A stretch of DNA of 64,000 nt, taken from the NCBI GenBank assembly GCA_964627305.1, contig CAZVHP010000006.1:1-64000 (forward strand), given 5' to 3'. A program made the position numbers and the translations under genes. Below the pieces are notes generated by a model that made no database searches, was not told the origin of the DNA, and worked only from the letters and a program-made list of their open reading frames with translations. The DNA comes from WJKG01 sp964627305. GTDB lineage: Bacteria; Zixibacteria; MSB-5A5; GN15; FEB-12. Of this stretch, positions 27,091 through 36,590 are shown in pieces (positions within the stretch are counted from its first letter, which is position 1; each line of letters opens with the position of its first letter).

Positions 27091-30076
27091 CGTCTTTCCC
27101 CACGCTGTCGGCCTGACGGCCCAACTCCTGTTCCACCTCCATGAGCATCTGCGGCGCCAGTTCATCACCGGGATTGTGCCTGATCCAGTCAGTCAGGATC
27201 GTGCGCAGGGCTCCGAACTCTCCGGCCTCATAACAGATCCGCAGCAACTCATCAAAGGCTGGCCGGTAGTCGGGACTCGTGTCAAGCACTAACCGGAACT
27301 GCTCTTCGGCCTCTGCGAGCATTCCTCGTTGTTGATATGTGCGACCGAGCATGTAATGCATCTGATCAAACTCAGCAGATTCGTCAGTCTCCACCAACGT
27401 CTGCAACTTCTCCAATTCACCCTGCTCCATATAGAGCGACGCAAGATACCGCACGAGTCGACTGATGAACGGAAGGTGCTCCACCGAATGCTCCAGCAGA
27501 TGCGTCGCTCGCTCGAAGTCACCGGCCTTCCTCAGAGAATCCGCCGTCAGCAAAATACCGTTGCCGTAGTTGCCGGTCAACCGCAGCGACGTTTCATCCT
27601 TGTACACCGAGGGATCATTGAAACTGCGCGCTCGGAACATCTCCGGATCTGTGAAATAGTCATAGCAGTAATCGGCATTGACCGTCACTGCACCAGCAGC
27701 CTGCCGCTGCACACGCCAGGTCATGCCATGCAAAACCAGCAGTGAATCGATCCGCTCACCAAAGTACCTTCGATAATCCGAAGTCACCGTCACGGAGAAC
27801 CCCACCGGGCGGACGCTCAGTGCACGGGCCAATATAATGTCTACCAACTGCGACCGCAGATGGAAGTCCTTGCCGTCACGAGTCCGAAAAGCCCGCAGGT
27901 TTTCGATATCGTCGTCACTCCACCCCAACGGCACGTTCATATAGTCCCGCACTTGCCGGATGTACCACTTCGTGTTTGCCAGCGAGAGGTTCACAACCGC
28001 CACATCCTTGCGGACTCCATACGCTTCCTGCAGACACCACAAGGGGAATGTATCATTGTCACCAAGGGTGAACAGCACCGAGTTCTCTTCAGCCGAGGAT
28101 AACAGGTTGTGGGCGTAGTCGTACGCAATGTAATTGCCACTGCGGTCGGCATAGTAGTAGTTGTTGGCCAGGGCGAATACTGGCAGCAGGAACACCACCA
28201 CAGAGGCCCCCATAATCACCCGGCGGGGGCCGCTCGAAAAATGCGCCACCGACTCCCTGAGATACTGCAGCGCGACCGCCAGCCCCAGTCCAATGGTCAG
28301 CCCGAACAGCATAAAGCCCGGCGTGAAGAAGTAGTCACGATCACGCACTTCCAGATAGTCGATCCCGTCAAGCTGTCCGATCTTCGTGCCGTCAGAAAAA
28401 TTCATGTACAACACCAGCCCCACAGTCGCCAGAAGCAGCAGCAGTATGTACGCTATCCCCTGACGGTGCCGCCTGCGTGCCATCTCCCACAATCCGAAGA
28501 CGCCAAGCAGCAGGGGAAAGGCAAACCGCGGCCCGGACATACCGAACTGCTCATGGAAGAAGCGCCAGAATCCCATGCGCTGATAGTCGCCGAACTGGTT
28601 GGCCCACTCGCCGCGACGCGTGAACATGCGCTCGGTCATGGACACTGAGCCATACTGTTTGCGCTCAATGAAATCAATCGTGGCCTGCAGACTTCTCGAG
28701 GGGTTGTTCTCATTGATCATGGGATCCTGTGCCGATCGAATGGGAAGATAAGCGTGGATCGAAAAACCCAGTATGGCAACCAGGACTATCAACAAACCGG
28801 CCCTCCAGCCCGGCACCCGAAACACCAGCCCCAGAAACAAGTTGACCAAAACGGCAGCCACCATCCCCCACAGAAACGGCGCCAGGCCGATAATGATCAG
28901 CGACACGCCACCAAATGCCACCAAAATCGGCCAGTGCAGATACCGACGAACCGCAAACGCCAGTACACCCGCCAGCACGGCAGAAAGGAACAGAAACGCT
29001 TCATACCCCTTCACCAGATAGAGCACACCCTCCAGCAGCACCGCAGCTATGACAAACCCCGCCGGCACCAGAACATGCTGCAGGGCCTTGGGATTATTCG
29101 ACAGACTTCGTCGGCGGACGAGCAGCAGATACAGCGCATAGGCGGCGGTCAACACGAGCGCAACCCGACCGACAACAGCCATCGCATCTATTGTGGCGGT
29201 TCCAAAGACACTACTGTGGGAAAAGGCATTGACTGATTCACCAAACACAGGCAGCACGGAGAGGACAAAGCCCAACGCAATCAGATAGCTCACGCCGGAG
29301 ATCTTCTCAAACGAGAACATGTAGAACAGATACAACACTCCCACAATCACCAACGGAACATAATACGGTATCTCTCCGGGTGGCGACGACATGGCGAGTA
29401 TCAGATACAACTCGATAACGAAGTATGCACCGATAGCGAACCAGACCCACGAAGGTGCTTCTTTCTTGAGAACGAAGAACAAACCAAGCACGGGTACCAC
29501 CAGAAACACGGTCATATGCACACCGATTCCCAGGAACGCTATGAAGAATACCGTCAGCATGTACTGCTGGGCGCGCGGCGTCCCCTCGGCCTCCCGATAA
29601 CACAGAGTCAGCCAGATCATTGCCATCATCAGCATCATGGCCAGCCCATACACTTCCGCCTCAACCGAGTTATTCCAGTGGGTTCGACTCCACGCCACGA
29701 ACAACGCACCACTAACAGCACCTCCGTAAGTGAGAACGCGAGAGAGAACGCCCCTGGAATCGGCAAACCATGACCGTAGCAGCTTCACGGCAGACAGGTA
29801 CGCGAACAGAACCGCAAAGGATGAGCTCAGAACGGAGAGGAGATTGACGCGCACGGCGACATCGGCCGCTATCGGCAGAACATAGAAGATGCGCCCCAAT
29901 ATGATGTACAGCGGCGTTCCCGGAGGATGCGGAATACCGAGCACAGCGCTGGCAGCGATGAACTCGCCGCAATCCCACAGAGAAAGCGTGGGAGCTTTGG
30001 TGATGTAGTAGACAGCCAACACCACCAACCACACGCCAAGACCAATAACAACGTTGGTACGATCGAGTTTTCTCAA
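27062..30076 (-). CDS. DUF2723 family membrane protein with C-terminal TPR region
   Basis: 1004 residues. The first 100 residues (LWDCGEFIAASAVLGIPHPP, then GTPLYIILGRIFYVLPI) are the DUF2723 signature with the D/E pair of GT-C type transferases. Around 15 hydrophobic segments run to about residue 600; a large soluble region follows with TPR-like repeats near 840-960 (HYMLGRTYQQRGMLAEAEEQ). The architecture is that of a polyprenyl-sugar-dependent glycosyltransferase acting on the periplasmic face. The start is a TTG with a weak GAGGAC site. It leads the glycosylation unit. Confidence 0.88.
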   Translation of the reverse strand: MRKLDRTNVVIGLGVWLVVLAVYYITKAPTLSLWDCGEFIAASAVLGIPHPPGTPLYIILGRIFYVLPIAADVAVRVNLLSVLSSSFAVLFAYLSAVKLLRSWFADSRGVLSRVLTYGGAVSGALFVAWSRTHWNNSVEAEVYGLAMMLMMAMIWLTLCYREAEGTPRAQQYMLTVFFIAFLGIGVHMTVFLVVPVLGLFFVLKKEAPSWVWFAIGAYFVIELYLILAMSSPPGEIPYYVPLVIVGVLYLFYMFSFEKISGVSYLIALGFVLSVLPVFGESVNAFSHSSVFGTATIDAMAVVGRVALVLTAAYALYLLLVRRRSLSNNPKALQHVLVPAGFVIAAVLLEGVLYLVKGYEAFLFLSAVLAGVLAFAVRRYLHWPILVAFGGVSLIIIGLAPFLWGMVAAVLVNLFLGLVFRVPGWRAGLLIVLVAILGFSIHAYLPIRSAQDPMINENNPSRSLQATIDFIERKQYGSVSMTERMFTRRGEWANQFGDYQRMGFWRFFHEQFGMSGPRFAFPLLLGVFGLWEMARRRHRQGIAYILLLLLATVGLVLYMNFSDGTKIGQLDGIDYLEVRDRDYFFTPGFMLFGLTIGLGLAVALQYLRESVAHFSSGPRRVIMGASVVVFLLPVFALANNYYYADRSGNYIAYDYAHNLLSSAEENSVLFTLGDNDTFPLWCLQEAYGVRKDVAVVNLSLANTKWYIRQVRDYMNVPLGWSDDDIENLRAFRTRDGKDFHLRSQLVDIILARALSVRPVGFSVTVTSDYRRYFGERIDSLLVLHGMTWRVQRQAAGAVTVNADYCYDYFTDPEMFRARSFNDPSVYKDETSLRLTGNYGNGILLTADSLRKAGDFERATHLLEHSVEHLPFISRLVRYLASLYMEQGELEKLQTLVETDESAEFDQMHYMLGRTYQQRGMLAEAEEQFRLVLDTSPDYRPAFDELLRICYEAGEFGALRTILTDWIRHNPGDELAPQMLMEVEQELGRQADSVGKDDADSGAELE

Positions 30077-30167
30077 CGTGACTTGTCCTCGCCCTTACAC
30101 ACGATGATGTCCGATGCGTAGCCGGATGATGCTGTCCGACCTCAGAACCAAGAATATAGAAAATCCT

Positions 30168-30199
30168 AAGCGGCTGTCCAGTTTAATGAACAGCCGCTT
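30168..30199 (-). terminator. terminator of the rib-nusB operon
   Basis: AAGCGGCTGT and ACAGCCGCTT form a perfect 10-bp stem with a 12-base loop, followed on the minus strand by AGGATTTTCTAT. It lies 25 bases after nusB and before the DUF2723 gene. Confidence 0.75.
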
Positions 30200-30224
30200 A
30201 CTCGTGCCGACAGGATCGTAACCA

Positions 30225-30644
30225 TCACACGTTTCTAACGCGCTTGGCGAACCGATCGAGGATACCGTTGACAAATGAGGCCGATTCAGCGGTGGAAAAG
30301 CTCTTGGCCAGTTCAATCGCCTCGTTGATCACCACACCGATCGGTATGTCGGGAAACCGCTCCATCTCAATTAAAGCCATCCGGAGAATCATCAGATCAA
30401 TGATGGCAATGCGATCCAATCGCCAGTTCTCAGCCAGGTCGGATATCTGCTGATCCGCCCAGCCACGGTGCTCCCATGTCGACAGAAACAGCGCCCGAGC
30501 GAACTCCTTCTGCCGCTCCGGGAGACCCTCTCCTTCCGTAATCGCGTCAAAGAGATGACCGGGTTCGTCAACCTCAGTTTCTGCTGCGTAAAGCGTCTTG
30601 AGCACCAGTTCGCGGGCACGGCGCCTCTGAGTTGGTCTCTCCAT
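30225..30644 (-). CDS. nusB: transcription antitermination factor NusB
   Basis: 139 residues, full length. All-helical NusB fold: RRRARELVLKTLYAAE at the N-terminus, then DRIAIIDLMILRMALIEMER, FPDIPIGVVINEAIELAKSF and SASFVNGILDRFAKRVR. NusB with NusE binds boxA of rRNA leaders for antitermination. The ATG at 30644 overlaps the ribH stop (TGATG). The ribH-nusB order is common in bacteria. Confidence 0.96.
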   Translation of the reverse strand: MERPTQRRRARELVLKTLYAAETEVDEPGHLFDAITEGEGLPERQKEFARALFLSTWEHRGWADQQISDLAENWRLDRIAIIDLMILRMALIEMERFPDIPIGVVINEAIELAKSFSTAESASFVNGILDRFAKRVRNV

Positions 30645-31126
30645 CACTCAAGGGCCTTGTACAGGCTGATCATCTCAATCGCCGCCTCAGCAGCATCCCA
30701 GCCTTTGTTTCCGGCCTTGGTGCCGGACCGTTCAATCGCCTGCTCGAGGGTGTCAGCCGTTACGAGCCCGTAGATGACAGGAATACCCGAATCCATGCCC
30801 AGCTTGGCGATTCCCTTGGCCGACTCGTTGGCAATGTAATTGAAATGCGGCGTGTCGCCTCGCACCACCGCACCCAGACAGATTACAGCGTTGTAATCCC
30901 CCGACGAGACCATCTTCTGCGCCGCGTACGGTACCTCAAAGGCGCCCGGAACCCACGCTACGGCAATTCTCTCTTCCTTGGCACCGTGCCGCACCAGGCA
31001 GTCGATTGCTCCCTGAAGGAGCTTGTCTGTGAAGAAGCTGTTGAACCGGCTGACGACTATGCCGACGGAAACTCCCGAGGCATCCAGCCGACCCTCAAAT
31101 CTCTTATAGCTCACTGTTTCCTCCAT
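30644..31126 (-). CDS. ribH: 6,7-dimethyl-8-ribityllumazine synthase
   Basis: 160 residues. It condenses 5-amino-6-ribitylaminouracil with dihydroxybutanone phosphate. Signatures: VGIVVSRFNSFFTDKLLQGA, WVPGAFEVPYAAQKM, CLGAVVRGDTPHFNYIANES and YGLVTADTLEQAIERSG. The catalytic histidine is in GDTPHF. Six bases after ribBA, fourth gene of the FMN-controlled operon. Confidence 0.97.
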   Translation of the reverse strand: MEETVSYKRFEGRLDASGVSVGIVVSRFNSFFTDKLLQGAIDCLVRHGAKEERIAVAWVPGAFEVPYAAQKMVSSGDYNAVICLGAVVRGDTPHFNYIANESAKGIAKLGMDSGIPVIYGLVTADTLEQAIERSGTKAGNKGWDAAEAAIEMISLYKALE

Positions 31127-31132
31127 ATCGCT

Positions 31133-32359
31133 CTACAGGGTCAGCAGATGGCCCATTCTGTCACGTTTCGCTTCCAGATATCGCTTATTCTCCGCGGTAG
31201 GACACTCCTGAATAGCAACCCGATCAACCACCTCAAGACCATAACCTTTCAAACCTATGATCTTCTTGGGATTATTGGTCATCAACCGTATCGAACTCAG
31301 GCCAAGGTCCACCAGTATCTGCGCCCCCACCCCGTAGTGACGAAGATCCGGTTTGAAACCCAGCGCCACATTGGCATCGACTGTATCCATCCCCTTCTCC
31401 TGCTGGAGTTGATAGGCCTTCAGCTTGTTAACCAAGCCGATCCCTCGCCCTTCCTGGCGCATATACAGCACCACGCCGCAGCCTTCCTGCTCGATTCGCC
31501 TCAAGGCGTCGTGAAGCTGCTCGCCACAGTCGCATCGGCGGGATCCAAACACATCACCAGTCAGACAGCTTGAGTGCACACGGACCAACACGTCCTTCTT
31601 ACCAGCCACATCCCCCTTGACGATGGCAAGATGATGGTGATCGTCCACGTCCGAGTGGTACACATGAAGTTTGAAGTCGCCGTCTTGCGTTGGAAAATCG
31701 ACAGTGGCTATCTTCTGGATCAGCCGTTCATGCTGATGACGGTACTCAATCAGGTCTCGCACCGTAATCAGTTTCAAATTGTGCTCGCGCGCCATCTGAG
31801 CCAGGCGGGGAACACGTGCCATCTCACCATTCTCGTCCATGATCTCGCACATTACACCTACCGGGTAGAATCCCGCCAGGCGCGCCAGATCCGATGATGC
31901 CTCGGTATGGCCGGCCCGCGTCAGCACTCCGCCCTTCATAGCCTTGATCGGGAAGATGTGTCCCGGCCGGACAAAATCCTCAGCTCGGCTGGTCTCATCG
32001 GACAGAAGCCGGATCGTTACGGCGCGATCCGGAGCCGAGATGCCGGTGGTTGTGTCCTGCACCGCATCGACACTCACTGTAAACTTGGTCCCGTGCAGGG
32101 CCGTGTTCTGGTCCGGCTCTACCATCGGGTTCAGCCGAAGGCGGTCCGCCGCTTTCTCCGGCAGACTCACGCAGATTAGTCCGCGACCATACGTCGCGAA
32201 GAAATTGATCATCTCCGGGGTTACTTTCTCCCCCGCCATGATCAGATCACCCTCATTCTCCCGGTCCTCATCGTCGACGACAATGACGGCCTTACCGGCG
32301 CGAATATCGTCGATGGCCTCCGGAATTGTGTTGAACTTGTAACCATTGTTGCTGCTCAT
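31133..32359 (-). CDS. ribBA: bifunctional DHBP synthase / GTP cyclohydrolase II
   Basis: 408 residues. The N-terminal half (about 1-205) makes 3,4-dihydroxy-2-butanone 4-phosphate: VVDDEDRENEGDLIMAGE, RAGHTEASSDLARLAG. The C-terminal half opens GTP: zinc ligands in CLTGDVFGSRRCDCG and the RQEGRGIGL substrate loop. Both active sites look complete. Starts one base after ribE ends. Confidence 0.97.
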   Translation of the reverse strand: MSSNNGYKFNTIPEAIDDIRAGKAVIVVDDEDRENEGDLIMAGEKVTPEMINFFATYGRGLICVSLPEKAADRLRLNPMVEPDQNTALHGTKFTVSVDAVQDTTTGISAPDRAVTIRLLSDETSRAEDFVRPGHIFPIKAMKGGVLTRAGHTEASSDLARLAGFYPVGVMCEIMDENGEMARVPRLAQMAREHNLKLITVRDLIEYRHQHERLIQKIATVDFPTQDGDFKLHVYHSDVDDHHHLAIVKGDVAGKKDVLVRVHSSCLTGDVFGSRRCDCGEQLHDALRRIEQEGCGVVLYMRQEGRGIGLVNKLKAYQLQQEKGMDTVDANVALGFKPDLRHYGVGAQILVDLGLSSIRLMTNNPKKIIGLKGYGLEVVDRVAIQECPTAENKRYLEAKRDRMGHLLTL

Positions 32360-32360
32360 G

Positions 32361-32996
32361 CTACCATCCGCTATCTATGAGTTTTGATTTTGTCAATCCC
32401 GATTCAGATCTGCTGCTTTGCATCTTGATCACGTACTTTCCGATCAGATCAAATTCCAGATTCACTCGTGATCCCGGCCTGAACTGAGTAATCGTCGTAT
32501 CCTTCTGTGTATACGGAATGATATTGACCGAAAACCAGCCTGACTGCACCCGGTTCACCGTCAGCGAGATACCGCTAACAGCGATCGATCCCTTTTCTAC
32601 AACGAGCCGATCGAACTCCGGGTCGAAACCCATACCGATCTCAATCGACTCCCCAACCGGCACCACACTGTTAACCTGCCCGACATCATCGACATGCCCG
32701 CTCACGAAATGTCCGCCCAATCGGCTGTCAGCTCGAAGCGCGCGCTCCAGATTGATTCGGTCACCGACGCGATAGCCCGACAGAATCGTCCGAGCCGTCG
32801 TCTCCTGCGAGGCCTCCACCGTGAACACCTCATCCGTAAAGCCCACCACCGTCAAACAGGCCCCGTCGCAACTGATGGATTCACCCGCCTGCAACTGCTG
32901 TGATGCCAGCGAGGATCTGATCGTCAATACGCGGTAGTTGCCACGACTGGCCATGTCAAGCAGCGTACCCACGCTTTCGATAATGCCCGTAAACAT
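32361..32996 (-). CDS. ribE: riboflavin synthase, alpha-type
   Basis: 211 residues with the two internal lumazine-binding repeats: MFTGIIESVGTLLD...SCDGACLTVVGF and GHFVSGHVDDVGQV...VSGISLTVNRV. It dismutates two lumazine molecules to riboflavin. The start codon overlaps the ribD stop (TGATG). Confidence 0.96.
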   Translation of the reverse strand: MFTGIIESVGTLLDMASRGNYRVLTIRSSLASQQLQAGESISCDGACLTVVGFTDEVFTVEASQETTARTILSGYRVGDRINLERALRADSRLGGHFVSGHVDDVGQVNSVVPVGESIEIGMGFDPEFDRLVVEKGSIAVSGISLTVNRVQSGWFSVNIIPYTQKDTTITQFRPGSRVNLEFDLIGKYVIKMQSSRSESGLTKSKLIDSGW

Positions 32997-34099
32997 CAGC
33001 GTCTCCTCCTGGGGTAGCCGGTGAACATCATGTCCCTGCCGCTAATGGCAAACTCAAACGGCCTGAACTCGATCGCGCCGGCAATGCGGCGAATCTTCAG
33101 ATCATTGACAGCATCACGACCGCTGCCGATTACCCGAGGCGCCACAAATGCCACATACTTGTCGATCAGCCCGGCTTCCAGCAGCGAGGTCGTTAGGTGC
33201 GATCCCCCCTCAACAAGTAACGATCGAATACCGAACCCGCCGGCCTTGGCCAGCAGATCGGCAAGCCGAAGACACCCGTTTCGATCCTGCTCAATCTCCC
33301 AAATGATAAGCCCATACCGGGCCGCCGTGCGCGCCAGAGCGCTCACCTTCGAAGCACTGGTGGCCACGACAGTCTTCGCATCGTCATTCTCCGCCACCAG
33401 ACGGCACTTGCGAGGGAATTGCGCCGAAGAAGTCACCACAATCCGATACGGATCGCGACCCTTGACATGTCGAACGGTGAGCGCCGGGTTGTCCGCCCTG
33501 ACCGTGCCCATGCCGACCATGACGGCATCTGCTTCGGCACGAAGCTGATGCGCCCGCTTGCGCGAGGCGGCGCTGCTGATCCACTGTGAGTCGCCTGTGG
33601 CAGTCGCAATCCGCCCGTCGAGTGTCTGGGCCAGCTTCAGGATCACATACGGCCGCTTGTTTCTCACCCAGTTGAAGTATACCTCATTGATTCGTCGAGC
33701 CCGGTCACCAAGCACCCCGTTGACGACGTCAATCCCCACAGAACGAAGCCTGCGAATCCCCTTGCCGTTGACTCTGGGATTGGGATCTGTCGTCGCAATG
33801 ACAACGCGCGCGATACCAGATTCAATGATGGCTTCTGTACACGGCCCCGTCCGCCCCCAGTGGCAGCATGGTTCCAGCGTCACATAGAGACTTGCCCCAA
33901 GCGTATTCCCGGCAGCCTGCCGAATCGCCTCGATCTCCGCATGCGGCTTGCCGGCGCGGCGGTGATAGCCTTCCCCCACCACCCGGCCCTTCTGAACTAT
34001 CACCGCCCCCACCATCGGATTGGGCGATGTCTTGCCACGGGCGCGGACAGCCAGATCGAGGGCTCGCTGCATGTACTCTATGTCCGACTTCGTCGCCAC
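32996..34099 (-). CDS. ribD: bifunctional diaminohydroxyphosphoribosylaminopyrimidine deaminase / reductase
   Basis: 367 residues from the GTG at 34099. The deaminase domain has the zinc motifs HAEIEAI and PCCHWGRTGPC; the reductase domain has LKLAQTLDGRIATATGDSQW and LLVEGGSHLTTSLLEAGLID. The longer open frame starting at 34144 would run through the riboswitch terminator, so it is not the true start. The GTG gives DIEYMQRALDLA at the position of the family N-terminus. It lies directly after the terminator U-tract; the G-rich arm of that hairpin would act as the ribosome-binding site. First gene of the riboflavin operon. Confidence 0.93.
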   Translation of the reverse strand: MATKSDIEYMQRALDLAVRARGKTSPNPMVGAVIVQKGRVVGEGYHRRAGKPHAEIEAIRQAAGNTLGASLYVTLEPCCHWGRTGPCTEAIIESGIARVVIATTDPNPRVNGKGIRRLRSVGIDVVNGVLGDRARRINEVYFNWVRNKRPYVILKLAQTLDGRIATATGDSQWISSAASRKRAHQLRAEADAVMVGMGTVRADNPALTVRHVKGRDPYRIVVTSSAQFPRKCRLVAENDDAKTVVATSASKVSALARTAARYGLIIWEIEQDRNGCLRLADLLAKAGGFGIRSLLVEGGSHLTTSLLEAGLIDKYVAFVAPRVIGSGRDAVNDLKIRRIAGAIEFRPFEFAISGRDMMFTGYPRRRR

Positions 34100-34126
34100 A
34101 AAAAAACCCCAAAGCACACTTCGGGG
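34100..34126 (-). terminator. FMN-riboswitch-controlled terminator before ribD
   Basis: Minus strand CCCCGAAG (34126-34119), loop TGTG, CTTTGGGG (34114-34107), then seven Ts (34106-34100): a complete intrinsic terminator with an 8-bp stem including one G-T pair. Its first arm is perfectly complementary to the first eight bases of the riboswitch (CTTCGGGG, 34288-34281), giving a ready antiterminator. Confidence 0.9.
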
Positions 34127-34174
34127 CAAACAGGCGCACACCACAACACGCGACGCGCCGCGGTGTTAACGCAT

Positions 34175-34288
34175 CTTCTCCCATCCGGACTGTTACCGTC
34201 GGCGCCTGAATTGCACAGGCTCTGCCGGAGAACATCCCCGGCTCGCGGGCTTTCACCGCCGGTCGAGGAATTCCACCTCGCCCCGAAG
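34175..34288 (-). promoter_or_regulatory. FMN riboswitch (RFN element)
   Basis: The minus strand begins CTTCGGGGCGAGGTGGAATT and continues through CCTCGACCGGCGGTGAAAGC, CCGCGAGC, then a variable hairpin, CCGACGGTAACAGTCCGGAT and GGGAGAAG. These are the conserved strings of the RFN element. P1 pairs TCTTC with GAAGA. It binds flavin mononucleotide and represses the rib operon. It lies 190 to 76 bases before the ribD start. A weak promoter-like TTGCCT near 34326-34321 lies upstream. Confidence 0.97.
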
Positions 34289-34457
34289 ACAATATGTTAC
34301 TATGTCTCAGGGGAATATACAGGCAAACCGGAAAATGGCAACCGCTTTTTCGCCCATTTGGTACACAGGATCTGCGGCAATGGCTCGGGCGTATACTCCC
34401 GCCTCCGAACTCCCGGCAGTCGCAAGGTCAGAAACAGAGAGCGTCTTCCGTCTCACC

Positions 34458-36590
34458 TCATCGTGCCGCGACGAGGTCCTGAACCAGTTGCTTGACGTCT
34501 TTCAAGTGGAATGGCTTGGAAAGAACCGACCTGATGCCCTTCAGCCGGGTTTCCCCATGGTCGAGCTGTGTCCCCCAGCCGGTGATCATGGCAATCGGCA
34601 TCTCCGGGTGAGACTCATGCACAACCCCCGCCAGGTCCAGCCCTGACATCCCCGGCATACCCAGGTCAGTAATCATGATATCGAACTTCTGGCGTTCGAG
34701 TTGCTTGAGCGCCGCATACGCGTCAGCGCAGGTAGTCGCCGAGTGGCCATCAATAGTGAGCATATCGTGCAGCACTTCCCGGATCTGCTCGTCATCGTCT
34801 ACCACCAGCACCCTCAGGCGCTTGGGTATCACTATCTTACCCGTGATATTGGAGCTCTCCTCTGCCCGTTCGCTCTTGTTGAAAGCCATGCGGAAGGTTG
34901 TCCCCTTTCCGGGGCGGGTATCGAACGACACCTCTCCGCCATGCCGCCCGACAATCCCGTGCACGATGGCCAGCCCCAAACCGGCTCCGCGCTCAGACTT
35001 GGTCGTGAAGAACGGATAGAACACCCGCCGTCCGATGTCGTCCGGTATTCCCGGACCATGATCGGTCACGGTGACCACAAACTTCTTCTGGTCTGCCGCC
35101 AGCGCCACCTCCACCGACGTATTCTCCCGGGAATGCTCAACCGCATTGCCGATGAGCTTGCCAAGGGCTACCGACAAATCGGCATCACTGCCGTTGATGA
35201 TAGCTGAGTCAACATGGCAACGGAAGTCAACGGAGATTCCCTTCTCTTTGGCCAGAGCCTGCCAGTCTGCCTTGGGATCAGCAGTGACTCGGGCGGCAAT
35301 CGTTGCCAGATTGACAGCGTCGAGGTCCTTCTGGCGGGCACTCGTTGCGAACTCCTGCAGCCGCTTGACTGTCTCCGCCCCCTCCATGGCCATCGTCTCG
35401 AGTTTCCCCAGTTCGTTCACCACGGAGTCGTCCTTATTACGAAGCTTCATCAACTGGAGACGACCGATAATGCCCCCAATGATATTATTGAAGTCGTGGG
35501 CGACACCGGACGTCATATCAGCCAGAGCCGCCAGACTCTCGATATTGGCCATCTGACTGCTCGATTTGCGCAGAACGTAATTCACCTTGCGCAGGGACTT
35601 CACCAACAAGGCGTTCTGCAGAATGATTTCCGCGAACAGACTGAACACCGGAAGCAGCTCTATCTCATGACTCGGGAATCCCGCAGCCTGACGAGTCCAC
35701 GCAACCAAAACGAAATGATGCTCTTCATCGGGAAGCAACGGCGTCGCTAAAACCGCACTGAACTTCCCCCGGAAAGCGGACGTCAGGTCAACCCAGGCTG
35801 ATCTGCGGTGTTCGCCTTCGGCCCGCAATTCTGTGCGACGCTCCTCCACCTGCTGCAGCATCATGTTCACCAGCGACGGCGACGGTGGTTCAGAATCGAA
35901 GTACTCTCCCATCCGGAACTTGCCACTCAACTTGTCTTCTGAGATCATGCACACACCGGCGTAGCCGACGGCCACGCGGAATCGCTGGAGTATCTCCGAC
36001 ATGATCTGGCGGAAAGAGAGATCGCCTATTGACATCTCAAACAGCGATACCAAATCCGACAGCCTCAGCGAGTAGCTCTCCACCTGGTTCATGTCATCGG
36101 CGATCAATATCGAGCCATACAGGACATTGGTCAGATGAATGATAAGACTGCGCGTTTGATCGTTCAGCGTGCCGGGATCATCCCGCCAGTACACCGTCAC
36201 CAGCCCCCTGATGTCATCATCCATCCTGAATGTCTTCAGGCAACGAAACCGGAGAGCATAGGAGGCTGCGAACTTTTGGTCATCAACCCCCGGCTCGGAG
36301 TCAACAGCACAGGCTCCCGCTGAATCATCTGTCAGCAATGCGAGGTCCTGACGCTGCCACGCATTCTCCAGTGCGGCGATGTCGCCTCCTTCAATTCGGC
36401 TGCCGAACTGATACGCAACTGGCACCATGCGCTCGCCATCGCGCTTGGCGTAGAAGAATCCGATGAAGTCAGCATTCGTCAGGTCCATCAGCAATGCCGC
36501 TATCTCATCAACCTGAGCCACGACCGCGCTCAGGCGATCGGAGTTCTTGCTGCGGAAAAACTGGCGGATCAGCGCCGTTGTATCAGACAT
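34458..36590 (-). CDS. hybrid histidine kinase with GAF-like sensors and C-terminal receiver
   Basis: 710 residues, no membrane helix. Two GAF-like regions (about 20-165 and 185-330) are followed by a DHp helix with His365 in GVAHDFNNIIGGIIGRLQLM, an ATPase domain with N482 (GNAVEHS), DHGPGIPDD at 510-518 and GAGLGLAIVHGI, and a receiver domain at 592-708 (VDDD acid pocket, phospho-acceptor Asp642 in ITDLGMPGMSG, Lys692 in SKPF). All catalytic boxes are intact. A cytosolic sensor with an attached receiver. Overlaps the next upstream gene by 8 bases, so it is coupled to a gene with a degenerate kinase core. Confidence 0.9.
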   Translation of the reverse strand: MSDTTALIRQFFRSKNSDRLSAVVAQVDEIAALLMDLTNADFIGFFYAKRDGERMVPVAYQFGSRIEGGDIAALENAWQRQDLALLTDDSAGACAVDSEPGVDDQKFAASYALRFRCLKTFRMDDDIRGLVTVYWRDDPGTLNDQTRSLIIHLTNVLYGSILIADDMNQVESYSLRLSDLVSLFEMSIGDLSFRQIMSEILQRFRVAVGYAGVCMISEDKLSGKFRMGEYFDSEPPSPSLVNMMLQQVEERRTELRAEGEHRRSAWVDLTSAFRGKFSAVLATPLLPDEEHHFVLVAWTRQAAGFPSHEIELLPVFSLFAEIILQNALLVKSLRKVNYVLRKSSSQMANIESLAALADMTSGVAHDFNNIIGGIIGRLQLMKLRNKDDSVVNELGKLETMAMEGAETVKRLQEFATSARQKDLDAVNLATIAARVTADPKADWQALAKEKGISVDFRCHVDSAIINGSDADLSVALGKLIGNAVEHSRENTSVEVALAADQKKFVVTVTDHGPGIPDDIGRRVFYPFFTTKSERGAGLGLAIVHGIVGRHGGEVSFDTRPGKGTTFRMAFNKSERAEESSNITGKIVIPKRLRVLVVDDDEQIREVLHDMLTIDGHSATTCADAYAALKQLERQKFDIMITDLGMPGMSGLDLAGVVHESHPEMPIAMITGWGTQLDHGETRLKGIRSVLSKPFHLKDVKQLVQDLVAAR

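Noticed and set aside
27860..29603. Plus-strand frames up to about 180 residues opposite the DUF2723 gene
   Set aside because: Shadow frames opposite a long membrane-protein gene; no domains or starts support them.
34100..34144. Longer ribD start at 34144
   Set aside because: It would place codons inside the riboswitch terminator; the GTG after the U-tract fits the family N-terminus.
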